A stretch of DNA of 15,923 bases, taken from contig CAYLPI010000086.1 in assembly GCA_964385505.1 (NCBI GenBank), positions 1 to 15,923 on the forward strand, given 5' to 3'. How positions within the stretch are numbered: the stretch's first letter is position 1; every line of letters starts with the position of its first letter. The notes beneath the pieces are model-generated. The model did not search any database and had not been told where the DNA came from. It was given only the letters and a program-made list of their open reading frames with translations. Shown piece after piece: positions 1 through 8,111 of the stretch. The translations under genes were made by a program, and so were the position numbers. The DNA comes from CAITSH01 sp964385505. GTDB taxonomy: Bacteria > Pseudomonadota > Gammaproteobacteria > Burkholderiales > SG8-39.

Positions 1-722
1 TCCTTGAGCAGGGCGGCGATGGCATCGGTAAGCTGTATTTCCCCGCCCGCCCCCGGCACACCCCGTTCGAGGTGATGAAAAATCCGCGGCGTCAGAATGT
101 AGCGCCCGACCACTGCGAGATTTGAGGGCGCCAGTTCCGGCGCCGGTTTTTCGACGATCTCTTTTACCTCGCCGAGTACCGGACTGCGCTGGTCGACGCG
201 CACCATGCCGTACTGACGGCTTTGCTCGATCGGGATCTCCTGCACACCCAGTATGGAGCAGCGTTCCGTGTCGAACACTCTGGCCATCTGGCTGACGATG
301 GGAGGATCACCGTCGATCAGGTCATCGGCCAGGATCACGGCGAATGGCTCGTCGCGAATGATGGGTTTTGCACACAGCACGGCATGCCCGAGGCCCAGCG
401 CCTCGGACTGGCGTATGTAGATGCAATTGACATGGCTGGGCAGAATGCCCTGAACCAGCGCCAGCAGGTCTTTTTTGCCGCGCGCCTCGAGCTCGGCCTC
501 CACTTCGTAGGCCTTGTCGAAATGATCCTCTATAGCGCGTTTGTTGCGCCCGGTGATGAACACCATGTCGGTTATGCCCGCCGCGACCGCCTCCTCAACC
601 GCATACTGGATCAGTGGTTTGTCCACCACCGGCATCATCTCCTTCGGACTCGCCTTGGTGGCGGGAAGAAAACGGCTGCCCATGCCGGCGACGGGGAAAA
701 CGGCTTTGCTTATCTTGTGCAA
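1..722 (-). CDS. galU: UTP-glucose-1-phosphate uridylyltransferase (3' part cut off by window edge)
   Basis: GalU joins UTP and glucose-1-phosphate to make UDP-glucose in the cytoplasm, feeding LPS, capsule and other glycan synthesis. The reading frame begins with KAVFPVAGMGSRFLPATKAS, the nucleotide-binding N terminus of the family, followed by PKEMMPVVDKPLIQY, and later ILADDLIDG, EKPAP and GRYILTP; 240 codons are visible of a usual length near 290, so roughly the last 50 residues lie outside. The start is a TTG (722-720): there is no in-frame ATG before the conserved N terminus, and an AAGGAG ribosome binding site sits 5 bases upstream. It is the last visible gene of the smc-zipA-ligA-galU run, only 12 bases after the ligA stop, so it is probably co-transcribed and translationally coupled with ligA. 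The identification is secure; the only uncertainty is the missing C terminus. Confidence 0.95.
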   Translation of the reverse strand, partial: MHKISKAVFPVAGMGSRFLPATKASPKEMMPVVDKPLIQYAVEEAVAAGITDMVFITGRNKRAIEDHFDKAYEVEAELEARGKKDLLALVQGILPSHVNCIYIRQSEALGLGHAVLCAKPIIRDEPFAVILADDLIDGDPPIVSQMARVFDTERCSILGVQEIPIEQSRQYGMVRVDQRSPVLGEVKEIVEKPAPELAPSNLAVVGRYILTPRIFHHLERGVPGAGGEIQLTDAIAALLK

Positions 723-727
723 TATGA

Positions 728-733
728 CTCCTT
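728..733 (-). promoter_or_regulatory. ribosome binding site of galU (AAGGAG), decides a TTG start
   Basis: On the minus strand AAGGAG lies 5 bases before the TTG codon at 722-720 and directly abuts the ligA stop codon TAA (737-735). The strong match supports TTG as the true galU start and suggests that ribosomes finishing ligA can re-initiate on galU. Confidence 0.7.
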
Positions 734-734
734 T

Positions 735-2831
735 TTACGGGTCCAGCATTTCGCGCAGGCGGGCTTCGTCAATGATTTGCACCCCGAGTTCCCGCGCCTT
801 TTCGAGCTTGCTGCCGGCATCGGCACCAGCCACCAGGAAATCCGTCGCCCGCGACACCGATCCCGTCACTCTGCCGCCAGCCGCCTCGAGCATGCGTTTG
901 GCCTCGTCCCGCGCCATGCCCGGAAGTGTACCCGTGAGCACGAATGTCTTTCCGGCAATCGCTGCCGACGGTCCGGACGCCGTCGCCGCAGGCGCTGCTT
1001 CGATTTCCACGCCACCGGGCGCGGTCAGTTGCGCGATGACTTCCTGGTTGTGCGCTTCGGCAAAAAATTTCGCCAGACTGTCCATCAGTTCCGGGCCAAT
1101 ACCCTCCAGCAGTTGTTCCAGCAGGGGTTCGCCCTTGCGCTTGCGCACGGCGTTTTCCTTCTGCAGTATTTTTTTCAGTTCGGCGATTGCCGGCCAGTCC
1201 GCGCTCAACAGGGCGTCTAGCGTAAGGAAGTGGCGGGCGAGGATTTTTGCGACTTCCTCGCCCACGCCGGGTATGCCCAGCGCAAATACAAAGCGCGCGA
1301 GTGTGCGTTTGCGCGCCTGCCGGATGGCACTGACGATGTTGGTGGCGGATTTTTCCGCCATGCGATCGAGCGCCGACAGCGCGGCAACACCAAGCCGGTA
1401 AAGGTCCGCCGGTGTCCGGACGATGTCCCGTTCGACCATCTGGTTGGTCAGCTTTTCGCCAAGACCTTCGATGTCCATGGCCCGGCGCGACGCAAAATGC
1501 AGCAAGGCCTGCTTGCGCTGCGCGGGGCAGAACAGGCCGCCACTGCATCGCGCCGCCGCCTCACCCTCAAGCCTGACCACCGTCGAATTGCATACCGGGC
1601 ACAGCAGCGGCATTTCGAAGCGGTCTTGCGTCCCCCGCAGCCCGGGCATCGCGACACGGGCCACCTCCGGAATCACGTCCCCGGCGCGGCGCACCACCAC
1701 GATGTCGCCGCGCCACACATCCTTGCGCCGGACCTCGTCCTCGTTGTGCAGCGTGGCGTTGGTGACCGTCACCCCGCCGACGAACACCGGCGCCAGCCGC
1801 GCCACCGGCGTCAATGCACCGGTCCTGCCCACCTGCACCTGGATATCGAGAACCCGGGTCTGCGCTTCTTCGGCCGGAAATTTGTGGGCGACGGCGAATC
1901 GCGGCGCGCGCGCGACAAATCCCAGGCGTTGCTGCTGCGAAACATCGTCCACCTTGTAAACCACGCCGTCGATGTCAAAAAGCAGTTCTGCGCGCCGCGC
2001 TCCCATGCTGTGGAAGAACGCCAACAGACCCGCCACACCCACGGCAACGCAGCGGTCTGCGCATACCGGCAATCCCAGGCTTGCCAGCCATGCCATCTGG
2101 GCTGAATGGGATGCCGGGGGCTGCGCGCCACGCACCTCCCCCAGACCATAGGCAAAAAACCGCAGCGGCCGCCTCGCCGTCACGCCCGAATCGAGCTGGC
2201 GCAGGCTGCCCGCGGCGGCATTTCTCGGGTTGACGAACTCCTTCTCACCGCGTTCGCGCTGCGCGGCGTTGAGCGCGGCAAAGTCACGTTTGAACATCAG
2301 CACCTCGCCGCGCACCTCGAGCACCGGCGGCACCGGGACAGCCGCCCGCAGGCGCAGCGGCATGGCGGATATGGTGCGCAGATTGGTGCTGACATCCTCG
2401 CCATGCTCGCCGTCACCGCGTGTCGCACCCTGCACGAACACCCCCGACTCGTAGCGCAGGTTTATCGCCAGGCCGTCAAACTTGGGTTCGGCGGCATAGC
2501 GGACCTCGTCCGTGCCGAGGCCTGCACGCATGCGATGGTCGAACGCGATGATCTCTTCCTCTGAAAAGGCGTTGTTCAGCGAAAGCATCGGGATGGCATG
2601 CGCCACCGACGCAAACTCAGAGAGCGGCGGCGCGCCCACGCGCTGTGTCGGCGACTGCGGCGTGATCAGCCCGGGATGAAGCGCCTCAAGCGCCTGCAGT
2701 TCGCGGAACAGCCGGTCGTATTCGGCGTCGCTGACGCCCGGATCATCGAGCACGTAGTAGCGGAAATTATGCTGCTCCAGCGCGTCGCGCAGGCGCTCTA
2801 CGCGCTGCCTGTCTTGCTCGGGTACCGCCAT
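735..2831 (-). CDS. ligA: NAD-dependent DNA ligase LigA
   Basis: LigA seals nicks in duplex DNA using NAD+, in replication and repair. The 698-residue protein has all family domains in order: the Ia and adenylation domain with the catalytic lysine in EPKFDGLAI (K117), followed by ATRGDGEHGEDVS; an OB-fold region with VGRTGALTPVARL; a zinc finger with Cys 411, 414, 429 and 435; a helix-hairpin-helix region at about 440-595; and a C-terminal BRCT domain at about 622-698 (GKTFVLTGTLPGMAR). E. coli LigA is 671 residues; here a basic insert of roughly 25 residues around 553-577 (KKILQKENAVRKRKGEP) interrupts the last helix-hairpin-helix segment just before LEGIGPELM. The ATG start is 2 bases after the zipA stop, without a clear ribosome binding site, so translation is probably coupled. 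Fourth-domain and catalytic residues look intact. Confidence 0.97.
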   Translation of the reverse strand: MAVPEQDRQRVERLRDALEQHNFRYYVLDDPGVSDAEYDRLFRELQALEALHPGLITPQSPTQRVGAPPLSEFASVAHAIPMLSLNNAFSEEEIIAFDHRMRAGLGTDEVRYAAEPKFDGLAINLRYESGVFVQGATRGDGEHGEDVSTNLRTISAMPLRLRAAVPVPPVLEVRGEVLMFKRDFAALNAAQRERGEKEFVNPRNAAAGSLRQLDSGVTARRPLRFFAYGLGEVRGAQPPASHSAQMAWLASLGLPVCADRCVAVGVAGLLAFFHSMGARRAELLFDIDGVVYKVDDVSQQQRLGFVARAPRFAVAHKFPAEEAQTRVLDIQVQVGRTGALTPVARLAPVFVGGVTVTNATLHNEDEVRRKDVWRGDIVVVRRAGDVIPEVARVAMPGLRGTQDRFEMPLLCPVCNSTVVRLEGEAAARCSGGLFCPAQRKQALLHFASRRAMDIEGLGEKLTNQMVERDIVRTPADLYRLGVAALSALDRMAEKSATNIVSAIRQARKRTLARFVFALGIPGVGEEVAKILARHFLTLDALLSADWPAIAELKKILQKENAVRKRKGEPLLEQLLEGIGPELMDSLAKFFAEAHNQEVIAQLTAPGGVEIEAAPAATASGPSAAIAGKTFVLTGTLPGMARDEAKRMLEAAGGRVTGSVSRATDFLVAGADAGSKLEKARELGVQIIDEARLREMLDP

Positions 2832-2833
2832 GC

Positions 2834-3949
2834 TCAGGAGAATAGGCGCAGCGCGCCGGGACTGCCGGCGGCGATACCCCGTTCCTCCATCGTGCCGTAG
2901 AGGGCGGCAAGCTGCGCGGCGATGGCATCGAATGCACGGTCGCCAAGCGGATTGCCGTTGTCATCGACAATGGCCGCATTCAGGCTGTGCGACAGGCGTT
3001 GCGCCACCAGCGTCATGGCGCGAAAGCTAGCCGTGCCACCGGGCGCGCGCGGGACGTCCAGCAACAGCGAAACGCCGCGTGTCGCAATCTCGCGCATGGT
3101 CTCGGCCTGGAAGGCCTGCGCCTCCTTGTTCACCAGCGCATACACCGTCAGGCCGTCGTCATCGATAAAACTGAACTGTCGGTCGGTTCCGAGCACCATG
3201 CCGGCCGCCTCGGCCAGGCCGCGCAACTTGGTGCCGGCGAAGGGTGTGCCATCGCGACTGACGAGGTGAATGGCGATCTGCACGTCGACATCGCCGCAAA
3301 ATGCATCGAGTTCGCGCGCCCGCGCCAAAGCTGCGTCGGCATCGGTCGCCGATACCGCGCCGCCAAGCCGCTGGGCGATTTCAAGCACCGCCGCACTGAA
3401 TGCGGCCATGTCGCGTTGTTGCACGACGCCCTGGCGGCTTACAAGCTGCATCGCCGCACGCACCCGCCGGTAGCTGTTGCTGGTGCTGATCGCGCCCCAA
3501 GCCTGGGCGGCATCAAACCCCTCCCAGCGCACGCGGGGCAGCGATGCCAGTTCTGAGCTGCTGGTAAGCAGGTCTCCGGGAACATGCGCGGTAAACTCGA
3601 TTGCGATGATGTAATCGAGCTCCGGGGCACTTGCCGCCGGGGGCGGTATTTCGGCAACCTCCCGCACGGGCGCGTGCATGACGGGCTCAATGCGCTGCGG
3701 CTCTGCCGGTTCGGCGGAGTCGTTGTCAAAGCGCGCCGGTTTTGCAACGGCAGGCGGCGCAGGCGGGGCGCCAACCGGGACCTCCGCAGCCGGGCTGCCG
3801 CCGCGCTTGAGCAGCACGTCCTCGTGGCGGGAGCGGAAACTCTCGTCTGCACCACGTGCGAGTTTGCGTTCCTGCCATTTGTTGTAAGCGAACACGGCGA
3901 CGATGACCAGCGCGCCGATGGCGAGCAGGCTGATCTGCAGTTCGCTCAT
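2834..3949 (-). CDS. zipA: cell division protein ZipA
   Basis: ZipA is an inner-membrane anchor that binds the C-terminal tail of FtsZ and helps stabilise the Z ring. The 371-residue protein starts MSELQISLLAIGALVIVAVF, a single membrane segment at about residues 4-22 with a very short periplasmic N terminus, then a charged stretch (YNKWQERKLARG), a proline- and alanine-rich linker (about 50-108) and the FtsZ-binding domain at about 221-360 (VDVQIAIHLV, GMVLGTDRQFSF, AMTLVAQRLSHSL). It is longer than E. coli ZipA (328). Residues 110-218 look like a second, degenerate copy of the same fold. I chose the ATG at 3949; an upstream in-frame ATG at 4012 would overlap smc and put polar residues before the membrane segment. 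It lies 10 bases after smc and 2 before ligA. Confidence 0.92.
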   Translation of the reverse strand: MSELQISLLAIGALVIVAVFAYNKWQERKLARGADESFRSRHEDVLLKRGGSPAAEVPVGAPPAPPAVAKPARFDNDSAEPAEPQRIEPVMHAPVREVAEIPPPAASAPELDYIIAIEFTAHVPGDLLTSSSELASLPRVRWEGFDAAQAWGAISTSNSYRRVRAAMQLVSRQGVVQQRDMAAFSAAVLEIAQRLGGAVSATDADAALARARELDAFCGDVDVQIAIHLVSRDGTPFAGTKLRGLAEAAGMVLGTDRQFSFIDDDGLTVYALVNKEAQAFQAETMREIATRGVSLLLDVPRAPGGTASFRAMTLVAQRLSHSLNAAIVDDNGNPLGDRAFDAIAAQLAALYGTMEERGIAAGSPGALRLFS

Positions 3950-3959
3950 GTTTCCCGAC

Positions 3960-6900
3960 TCATGCGGCTGCCGGTTCCCGGCGTTCATCGGCAAGACGCA
4001 GCGCCTGCTCAATGTCCACGGCGACCACGCGCGACACGCCGGATTCCTGCATCGTCACGCCGATCAGTTGCGACGCCAGTTCCATGGTGATCTTGTTGTG
4101 GCTGATGAACACGAACTGGGTGCCCGAGGACATCTTGCGCACCAGTTCGCAAAAACGCTCCGTGTTCGAATCGTCGAGCGGCGCATCAACCTCGTCGAGC
4201 AGACAGAACGGCGCCGGATTCAACTGGAACATCGAAAACACCAGCGCAATCGCAGTCAGCGCCTTTTCACCGCCCGAAAGCAGGTGGATGGAAGTGTTCT
4301 TCTTGCCCGGCGGGTGGGCCATGACCTGTATGCCGGCATCAAGAATCTCCTCGCCGGTCATGATCAGCCTGGCCTCGCCGCCGCCAAACAGCGTCGGAAA
4401 CATGGTGCCGAAATGGCGGTTGACGGTATCGAAGGTCTGCTGCAGCAGCGCGCGCGTTTCGCGATCGATCTTGCGAATGGCGTTTTCGAGCGTAGCCAGG
4501 GCCTCGGCCAGGTCGGCTGACTGCGCGTCCAGAAAGCTCTTGCGCTCGCGGTTCTGCGTCAATTCATCCAGCGCAGCCATGTTTACGGCGCCCAGTTCGG
4601 CGATGGCATTGGTCAGGCGCGTTATTTCGCCTTGCAGCGGTGCACCCTTCTGGGCGGGATCAAGCATGGCTTCTAGCGCCACTTCGTCGGCGCCGGCCTC
4701 GAACAACTGGCTGGCAAACTGCTCATAGGCCAGACGGCCGGCCTGCTCTTTCAGTTTCAGTTCACCGATGCGCTCGCGCAGCGGATCGAGTTTTTGCTCG
4801 GATTCACCGCGTTGCGACTCGGTCGCCCGCAACGCCGCCGAAACCGACTCCTGTTGATCGCGCGCAGCCGACAAGGCCTGCTCGCGCGCTGACTTGAGCG
4901 CCAGGGCACCCTGTAATTGCTCACGCTGCACGGTATCAGACAGCGCGCTGATTTCCGCCTCGAACTGCCCGAACTGCTCCAGGCCGGCGGCTATTTGTTC
5001 AACCAAATTCTTCGACAGCGATTCTATCTCGCTGATTTTGGACAAACATTCACGCTCATTAAACAGGGCTTGCTGATGCTCCCGGTCTGCCTGCTGGATG
5101 GTGGTCCGCTGCGCTTCAAGCGCGGTTTCGGCCGAGTGGAAGGCGCTTTGCGCCGATTCCAGAAATTCGTGCAAAGCGTCGATCTCGCCCTGCAATTGCT
5201 CCAGCTTGGCCTCCGCCTGGGTCTGATGCGCCTGCTCCGTCTGCTTTTGCCCATCGATTTCCTGCAATTCGAGGGCAATCTGGCGTCCGCGTTCGCTGAC
5301 GCGTTCGGCGTTCTGGGCGACGCGTACCTGCTCAAGTTGCAGCGCATGAGCGCTCTGGCGCGCAGCCGCCAGTTGCTGGCTGACTCCTGCCTGTGCTGCC
5401 TGGCAGGCGGCGACACGCTCTTCCGCCGCGGCGAGCCCGAAACGGGTGGCTTCAAGTTCAGCCTCGCGCTGTTCACAGTCTTTGGCCAGGGCCTCGATTT
5501 CACGCTGGCGCGCGAGTATGCCGGTATCGGCTGGGTCGGGCGCATGGAAGGTCATGCCCTGGCGGCCGAATTGGTGGCCGTCGCGATTGACCAGAACAGT
5601 CCCCAGCGCCAGCGCAAGCCGCGTCATCAGTCGCGGAATGCCTTCGACCGCGAGATAACCGTCCAGCCAGCCCGCAATCAGCGGCGCAATGGCCGGATCG
5701 GAAAAACGCACATAGCTGGCAAGCGGCGCAAACTCCCCCGCAACCGGGTTTTCCGCGGTACCGCCGGTGGCGAACACACTCAGTTTTGCCGGCGGTGGAT
5801 TGTCCAGCAGGCGCTGGATCTGGTCCGGGTTTGCCAGCTCGATGGCATGCAGCTTTTCGCGCAAGACCGATTCGACGGCGTTTTCCCAGCCCGGCTCGAC
5901 AGTGATTTTTTGCCACAGCCGGGGCAGCGACGCCAGGCCGTGGGCTTCAAGCCAGTCGTGGATTTTGCTGTTCTCGTCCACGCCTTTCTGGATCTGCCGC
6001 AAAGCCGCAAGACGGCCTTCCAGGCTGCCCGCCTCCTGCTGCATGCGCTGTAATTGCGCCTGGGTGTCCTGGCGTGTCTGCGTCAACGCCGGCAGATCGC
6101 CCTGCAATTGCAGCAGGGCGGCCTCCAGGTTGGCGACCTGCGCCCCAACAACGGCCAGTTCCGCCTGCAATGTCTCGAGAATGGCCGGGTCGGGCAGCGC
6201 CATGGCGGCCTTTTCCGCGCTCAACCGCTCTTCGCGCTGCTCCAGGCCGTGCAGCGTTTTGCCGGCATGGCTGATATGCGTCTGCTCGATCTGGAAAGCC
6301 TGGGTGGTGCGCGCCATGCTGGCGCGCACCTCGGTGACCTTCTCGCGCTCGGCGCGAAACACCTGCTCCGCTTCGGGCAGCTTTCCCGCCTCGGAGACCG
6401 CCCTGTCCTGCATTCCGGCGACTTTTTCAACCGCCTCCTCGTGGCGCTGCCGCCACATCAGTTGCGCTGACTCGAGTTCGCTGCTCTGGCTTTGCCATTG
6501 CTGCTGGCGGTTCTTCAAGTCGGCAAGGCGCGATTCCAGGCGCTGGCGCGTGTCCGACATGTGGCGGATATCGGCCTCGAGGCGCGCCACCTCGGCGCTC
6601 GCGGAGAACAACTCCGCCTGTGCCGCGCTCAACACATCGCCGGCACTGTAATGTTCGGCGCGAATGGTTTCGAGACGGTTTTCGACTGCACGCAGCCTGG
6701 CGGTTTCTTCTTCCAGGTCGTTGGTGGTTTTTTCGACCTCGCGCGCAAAACGCTGAAAATCGGATTCGGCCTCTTTTTTGCGCACCAGCCACAGCAGGTT
6801 CTGCCGGTTCTTCAGCTTGTCCTGCAGTTCCTGGTAAGTCCTGGCGACTTCGGCCTGCTTTTCCAGTTTTTCAACCTGCACGCCCAATTCCTGCTGAATG

Positions 6901-7487
6901 TCGGCCACACGCGACAGGTTCTCGCGCGTGTCCGCCAGGCGGTTTTCTGTTTCGCGGCGACGGTCTTTGTACTTCGAAACGCCGGCTGCTTCCTCGAGGA
7001 ATACCCGCAATTCTTCGGGTTTGGCCTCGATGATGCGCGAAATCATGCCCTGCTCGATGATCGCGTAAGCACGCGGCCCGAGTCCGGTGCCCATGAAAAT
7101 GTCCTGGATATCACGCCGGCGGACATGCACGTTATTGATGAAATAAGACGATTCGCCATCCCGCTGCAACACGCGCTTGACGGCGATCTCGGCAAACTGC
7201 GACCACTGCCCGCCGGCCTTGCCCATGCTGTTGTCAAAATGCAACTCGACGCTGGCGCGTGCCACCGGCTTGCGCTGGCCGGAGCCGTTGAAAATCACGT
7301 CCTGCATCGATTCGCCGCGCAGCGCCGAGGCCTTGGATTCGCCAAGCACCCAGCGCACGGCGTCGATGACGTTTGATTTGCCGCAGCCGTTCGGGCCGAC
7401 AACCCCGACCAGCTGGCCGGGAACATTGATGGAGGTCGGGTCGACAAAGGACTTGAACCCGGAAAGCTTGATTTGAGTGAGGCGCAC
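3960..7487 (-). CDS. smc: chromosome segregation protein SMC
   Basis: SMC is the core ATPase of the bacterial condensin-like complex (with ScpA and ScpB) that folds and separates chromosomes. The 1175-residue protein has the full architecture: an N-terminal head with Walker A GPNGCGKS at 31-38 (starting MRLTQIKLSGFKSF), a long coiled coil rich in Glu, Gln, Ala and Leu, a hinge at about 499-650 (IHDWLEAHGLASLP through QGMTFHAPDPADTG), a returning coiled coil, and a C-terminal head with the ABC signature LLSGGEKALTA (about 1069-1079), Walker B LLDEVDAPLDD (D1098, catalytic E1099) and the switch FVFISHNK. The start is GTG; the first residues are the conserved family N terminus, so this is firm, yet the upstream bases are pyrimidine-rich with no purine ribosome binding site. 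It is the first gene of the smc-zipA-ligA-galU operon. Confidence 0.97.
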   Translation of the reverse strand: MRLTQIKLSGFKSFVDPTSINVPGQLVGVVGPNGCGKSNVIDAVRWVLGESKASALRGESMQDVIFNGSGQRKPVARASVELHFDNSMGKAGGQWSQFAEIAVKRVLQRDGESSYFINNVHVRRRDIQDIFMGTGLGPRAYAIIEQGMISRIIEAKPEELRVFLEEAAGVSKYKDRRRETENRLADTRENLSRVADIQQELGVQVEKLEKQAEVARTYQELQDKLKNRQNLLWLVRKKEAESDFQRFAREVEKTTNDLEEETARLRAVENRLETIRAEHYSAGDVLSAAQAELFSASAEVARLEADIRHMSDTRQRLESRLADLKNRQQQWQSQSSELESAQLMWRQRHEEAVEKVAGMQDRAVSEAGKLPEAEQVFRAEREKVTEVRASMARTTQAFQIEQTHISHAGKTLHGLEQREERLSAEKAAMALPDPAILETLQAELAVVGAQVANLEAALLQLQGDLPALTQTRQDTQAQLQRMQQEAGSLEGRLAALRQIQKGVDENSKIHDWLEAHGLASLPRLWQKITVEPGWENAVESVLREKLHAIELANPDQIQRLLDNPPPAKLSVFATGGTAENPVAGEFAPLASYVRFSDPAIAPLIAGWLDGYLAVEGIPRLMTRLALALGTVLVNRDGHQFGRQGMTFHAPDPADTGILARQREIEALAKDCEQREAELEATRFGLAAAEERVAACQAAQAGVSQQLAAARQSAHALQLEQVRVAQNAERVSERGRQIALELQEIDGQKQTEQAHQTQAEAKLEQLQGEIDALHEFLESAQSAFHSAETALEAQRTTIQQADREHQQALFNERECLSKISEIESLSKNLVEQIAAGLEQFGQFEAEISALSDTVQREQLQGALALKSAREQALSAARDQQESVSAALRATESQRGESEQKLDPLRERIGELKLKEQAGRLAYEQFASQLFEAGADEVALEAMLDPAQKGAPLQGEITRLTNAIAELGAVNMAALDELTQNRERKSFLDAQSADLAEALATLENAIRKIDRETRALLQQTFDTVNRHFGTMFPTLFGGGEARLIMTGEEILDAGIQVMAHPPGKKNTSIHLLSGGEKALTAIALVFSMFQLNPAPFCLLDEVDAPLDDSNTERFCELVRKMSSGTQFVFISHNKITMELASQLIGVTMQESGVSRVVAVDIEQALRLADERREPAAA

Positions 7488-7520
7488 GGGAGACGGTAGG
7501 AAAAGGGGTCGCTGGGAAAG

Positions 7521-7540
7521 AAAAACCGGCTGCAGGCCGG
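7521..7540 (-). terminator. terminator-like hairpin in the smc leader
   Basis: Read on the minus strand, CCGGC-CTGCA-GCCGG forms a 5 bp stem with a 5-base loop, followed directly by TTTTTCTTT. It ends 33 bases before the smc GTG. It has the shape of a short intrinsic terminator, but the only nearby gene that could be transcribed into it is smc itself, so it could act as an attenuator or as a leader hairpin. The stem is short, so function is uncertain. Confidence 0.35.
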
Positions 7541-7545
7541 ATTTA

Positions 7546-7572
7546 TTGAGTGAGAATGACGACCGCTATAAT
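7546..7572 (+). promoter_or_regulatory. candidate promoter of queF (perfect TATAAT)
   Basis: A perfect TATAAT is at 7567-7572. The -35 is weak: TTGAGT at 7546-7551 gives a 15-base spacer, and TTATTG at 7543-7548 gives 18. The predicted start of transcription, near 7579, would give a leader of about 35 bases before the queF ATG. Confidence 0.5.
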
Positions 7573-7600
7573 AACACTTCGATCAACCCGATTCTGACAG
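7571..7600 (-). promoter_or_regulatory. possible promoter of the smc operon
   Basis: On the minus strand CTGTCA (7600-7595) and TGTTAT (7576-7571) are 18 bases apart, each with 4 of 6 matches to consensus. A neighbouring TATTAT (7573-7568) overlaps the queF TATAAT on the other strand. This would give a leader of some 75 bases containing the terminator-like hairpin. Weak match; placement is inferred mainly from the divergent arrangement. Confidence 0.3.
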
Positions 7601-7613
7601 AGAAATTCGCGAA

Positions 7614-8033
7614 ATGCCGAGCAAACCGATCAAGTCCCTGAGTTCGTTTCCCAATCCCAATCCGTCCCGCGACTTCCTGATTCACATGGAAATTCCGGAA
7701 TTTACCTGCCTTTGTCCAATGACCGGCCAACCCGATTTCGCGACGCTGGTGCTCGACTATATCGCCGACAAGAAGTGTGTCGAACTGAAGAGCCTGAAGC
7801 TCTACATCTGGGACTATCGCGACCTCGGCGCCTATCACGAGGCCGTCACCAACCAGATACTGGATGACATCGTCAGAACGCTGTCTCCTCGCTTCGCCAG
7901 GCTGAGGGCGAAATTCTTTGTGCGTGGCGGGATATTTACCACGGTCGTTGCCGAGCACCGCAAAAAAGGCTGGAAGCCGCTGCCCAGGGTGGATCTCGAG
8001 TCTTTCGAATCCGGCTCCCCCACCGCAGGCTAA
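7614..8033 (+). CDS. queF: NADPH-dependent 7-cyano-7-deazaguanine reductase QueF (short type)
   Basis: QueF reduces the nitrile preQ0 to the amine preQ1, the base that is inserted into tRNA on the way to queuosine. The 139-residue protein is the single-domain (type I, Bacillus-like) form rather than the long E. coli form of about 280 residues. The catalytic Cys34 lies in TCLCPMTGQPDF with the proton donor Asp41 seven residues on, the same spacing as Cys55/Asp62 in B. subtilis QueF; the QueF signature ELKSLKLY is at 57-64, and the substrate Glu76 lies in AYHEAVTNQ. The ATG start leaves about 20 residues before the first strand, which fits the family. It is divergent from smc and 78 bases ahead of dapC on the same strand; a shared transcript is possible, though no queuosine gene is adjacent. 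All key residues are present. Confidence 0.96.
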   Translation: MPSKPIKSLSSFPNPNPSRDFLIHMEIPEFTCLCPMTGQPDFATLVLDYIADKKCVELKSLKLYIWDYRDLGAYHEAVTNQILDDIVRTLSPRFARLRAKFFVRGGIFTTVVAEHRKKGWKPLPRVDLESFESGSPTAG

Positions 8034-8098
8034 GGCTGCCGTGCGGGGGGCGTGCATCATCCAGCGGCAAGACCCGAAGCAGCGACACCGCATGAGTC

Positions 8099-8104
8099 AA
8101 AGGA
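8099..8104 (+). promoter_or_regulatory. ribosome binding site of dapC (AAAGGA), decides a GTG start
   Basis: AAAGGA is 7 bases before the GTG at 8112, where the protein begins MNPLLDKLQPYPFEKL, as expected for DapC. The frame is open further upstream from an ATG at 8052, but those residues (HHPAARPEAATPHES) are not family-like and have no comparable ribosome binding site. Confidence 0.65.
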
Positions 8105-8111
8105 AACCCAC

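Noticed and set aside
4917..6053. Long open frames opposite smc and other genes (for example 4917-6053 plus, 8097-9065 minus, 12985-13905 minus)
   Set aside because: GC-rich codon use opens long antisense frames; none shows recognisable domains, and each lies over a gene with clear family motifs.
8000..8060. CCCCC/GGGGG pairing around the queF stop codon as a terminator
   Set aside because: The stem is imperfect, and the downstream bases (CGTGCATCATCC) are not T-rich.
8034..8111. Lysine riboswitch ahead of dapC or dapE
   Set aside because: The leaders (78 and 110 bases) are too short for the lysine aptamer, and I see none of its conserved folds.
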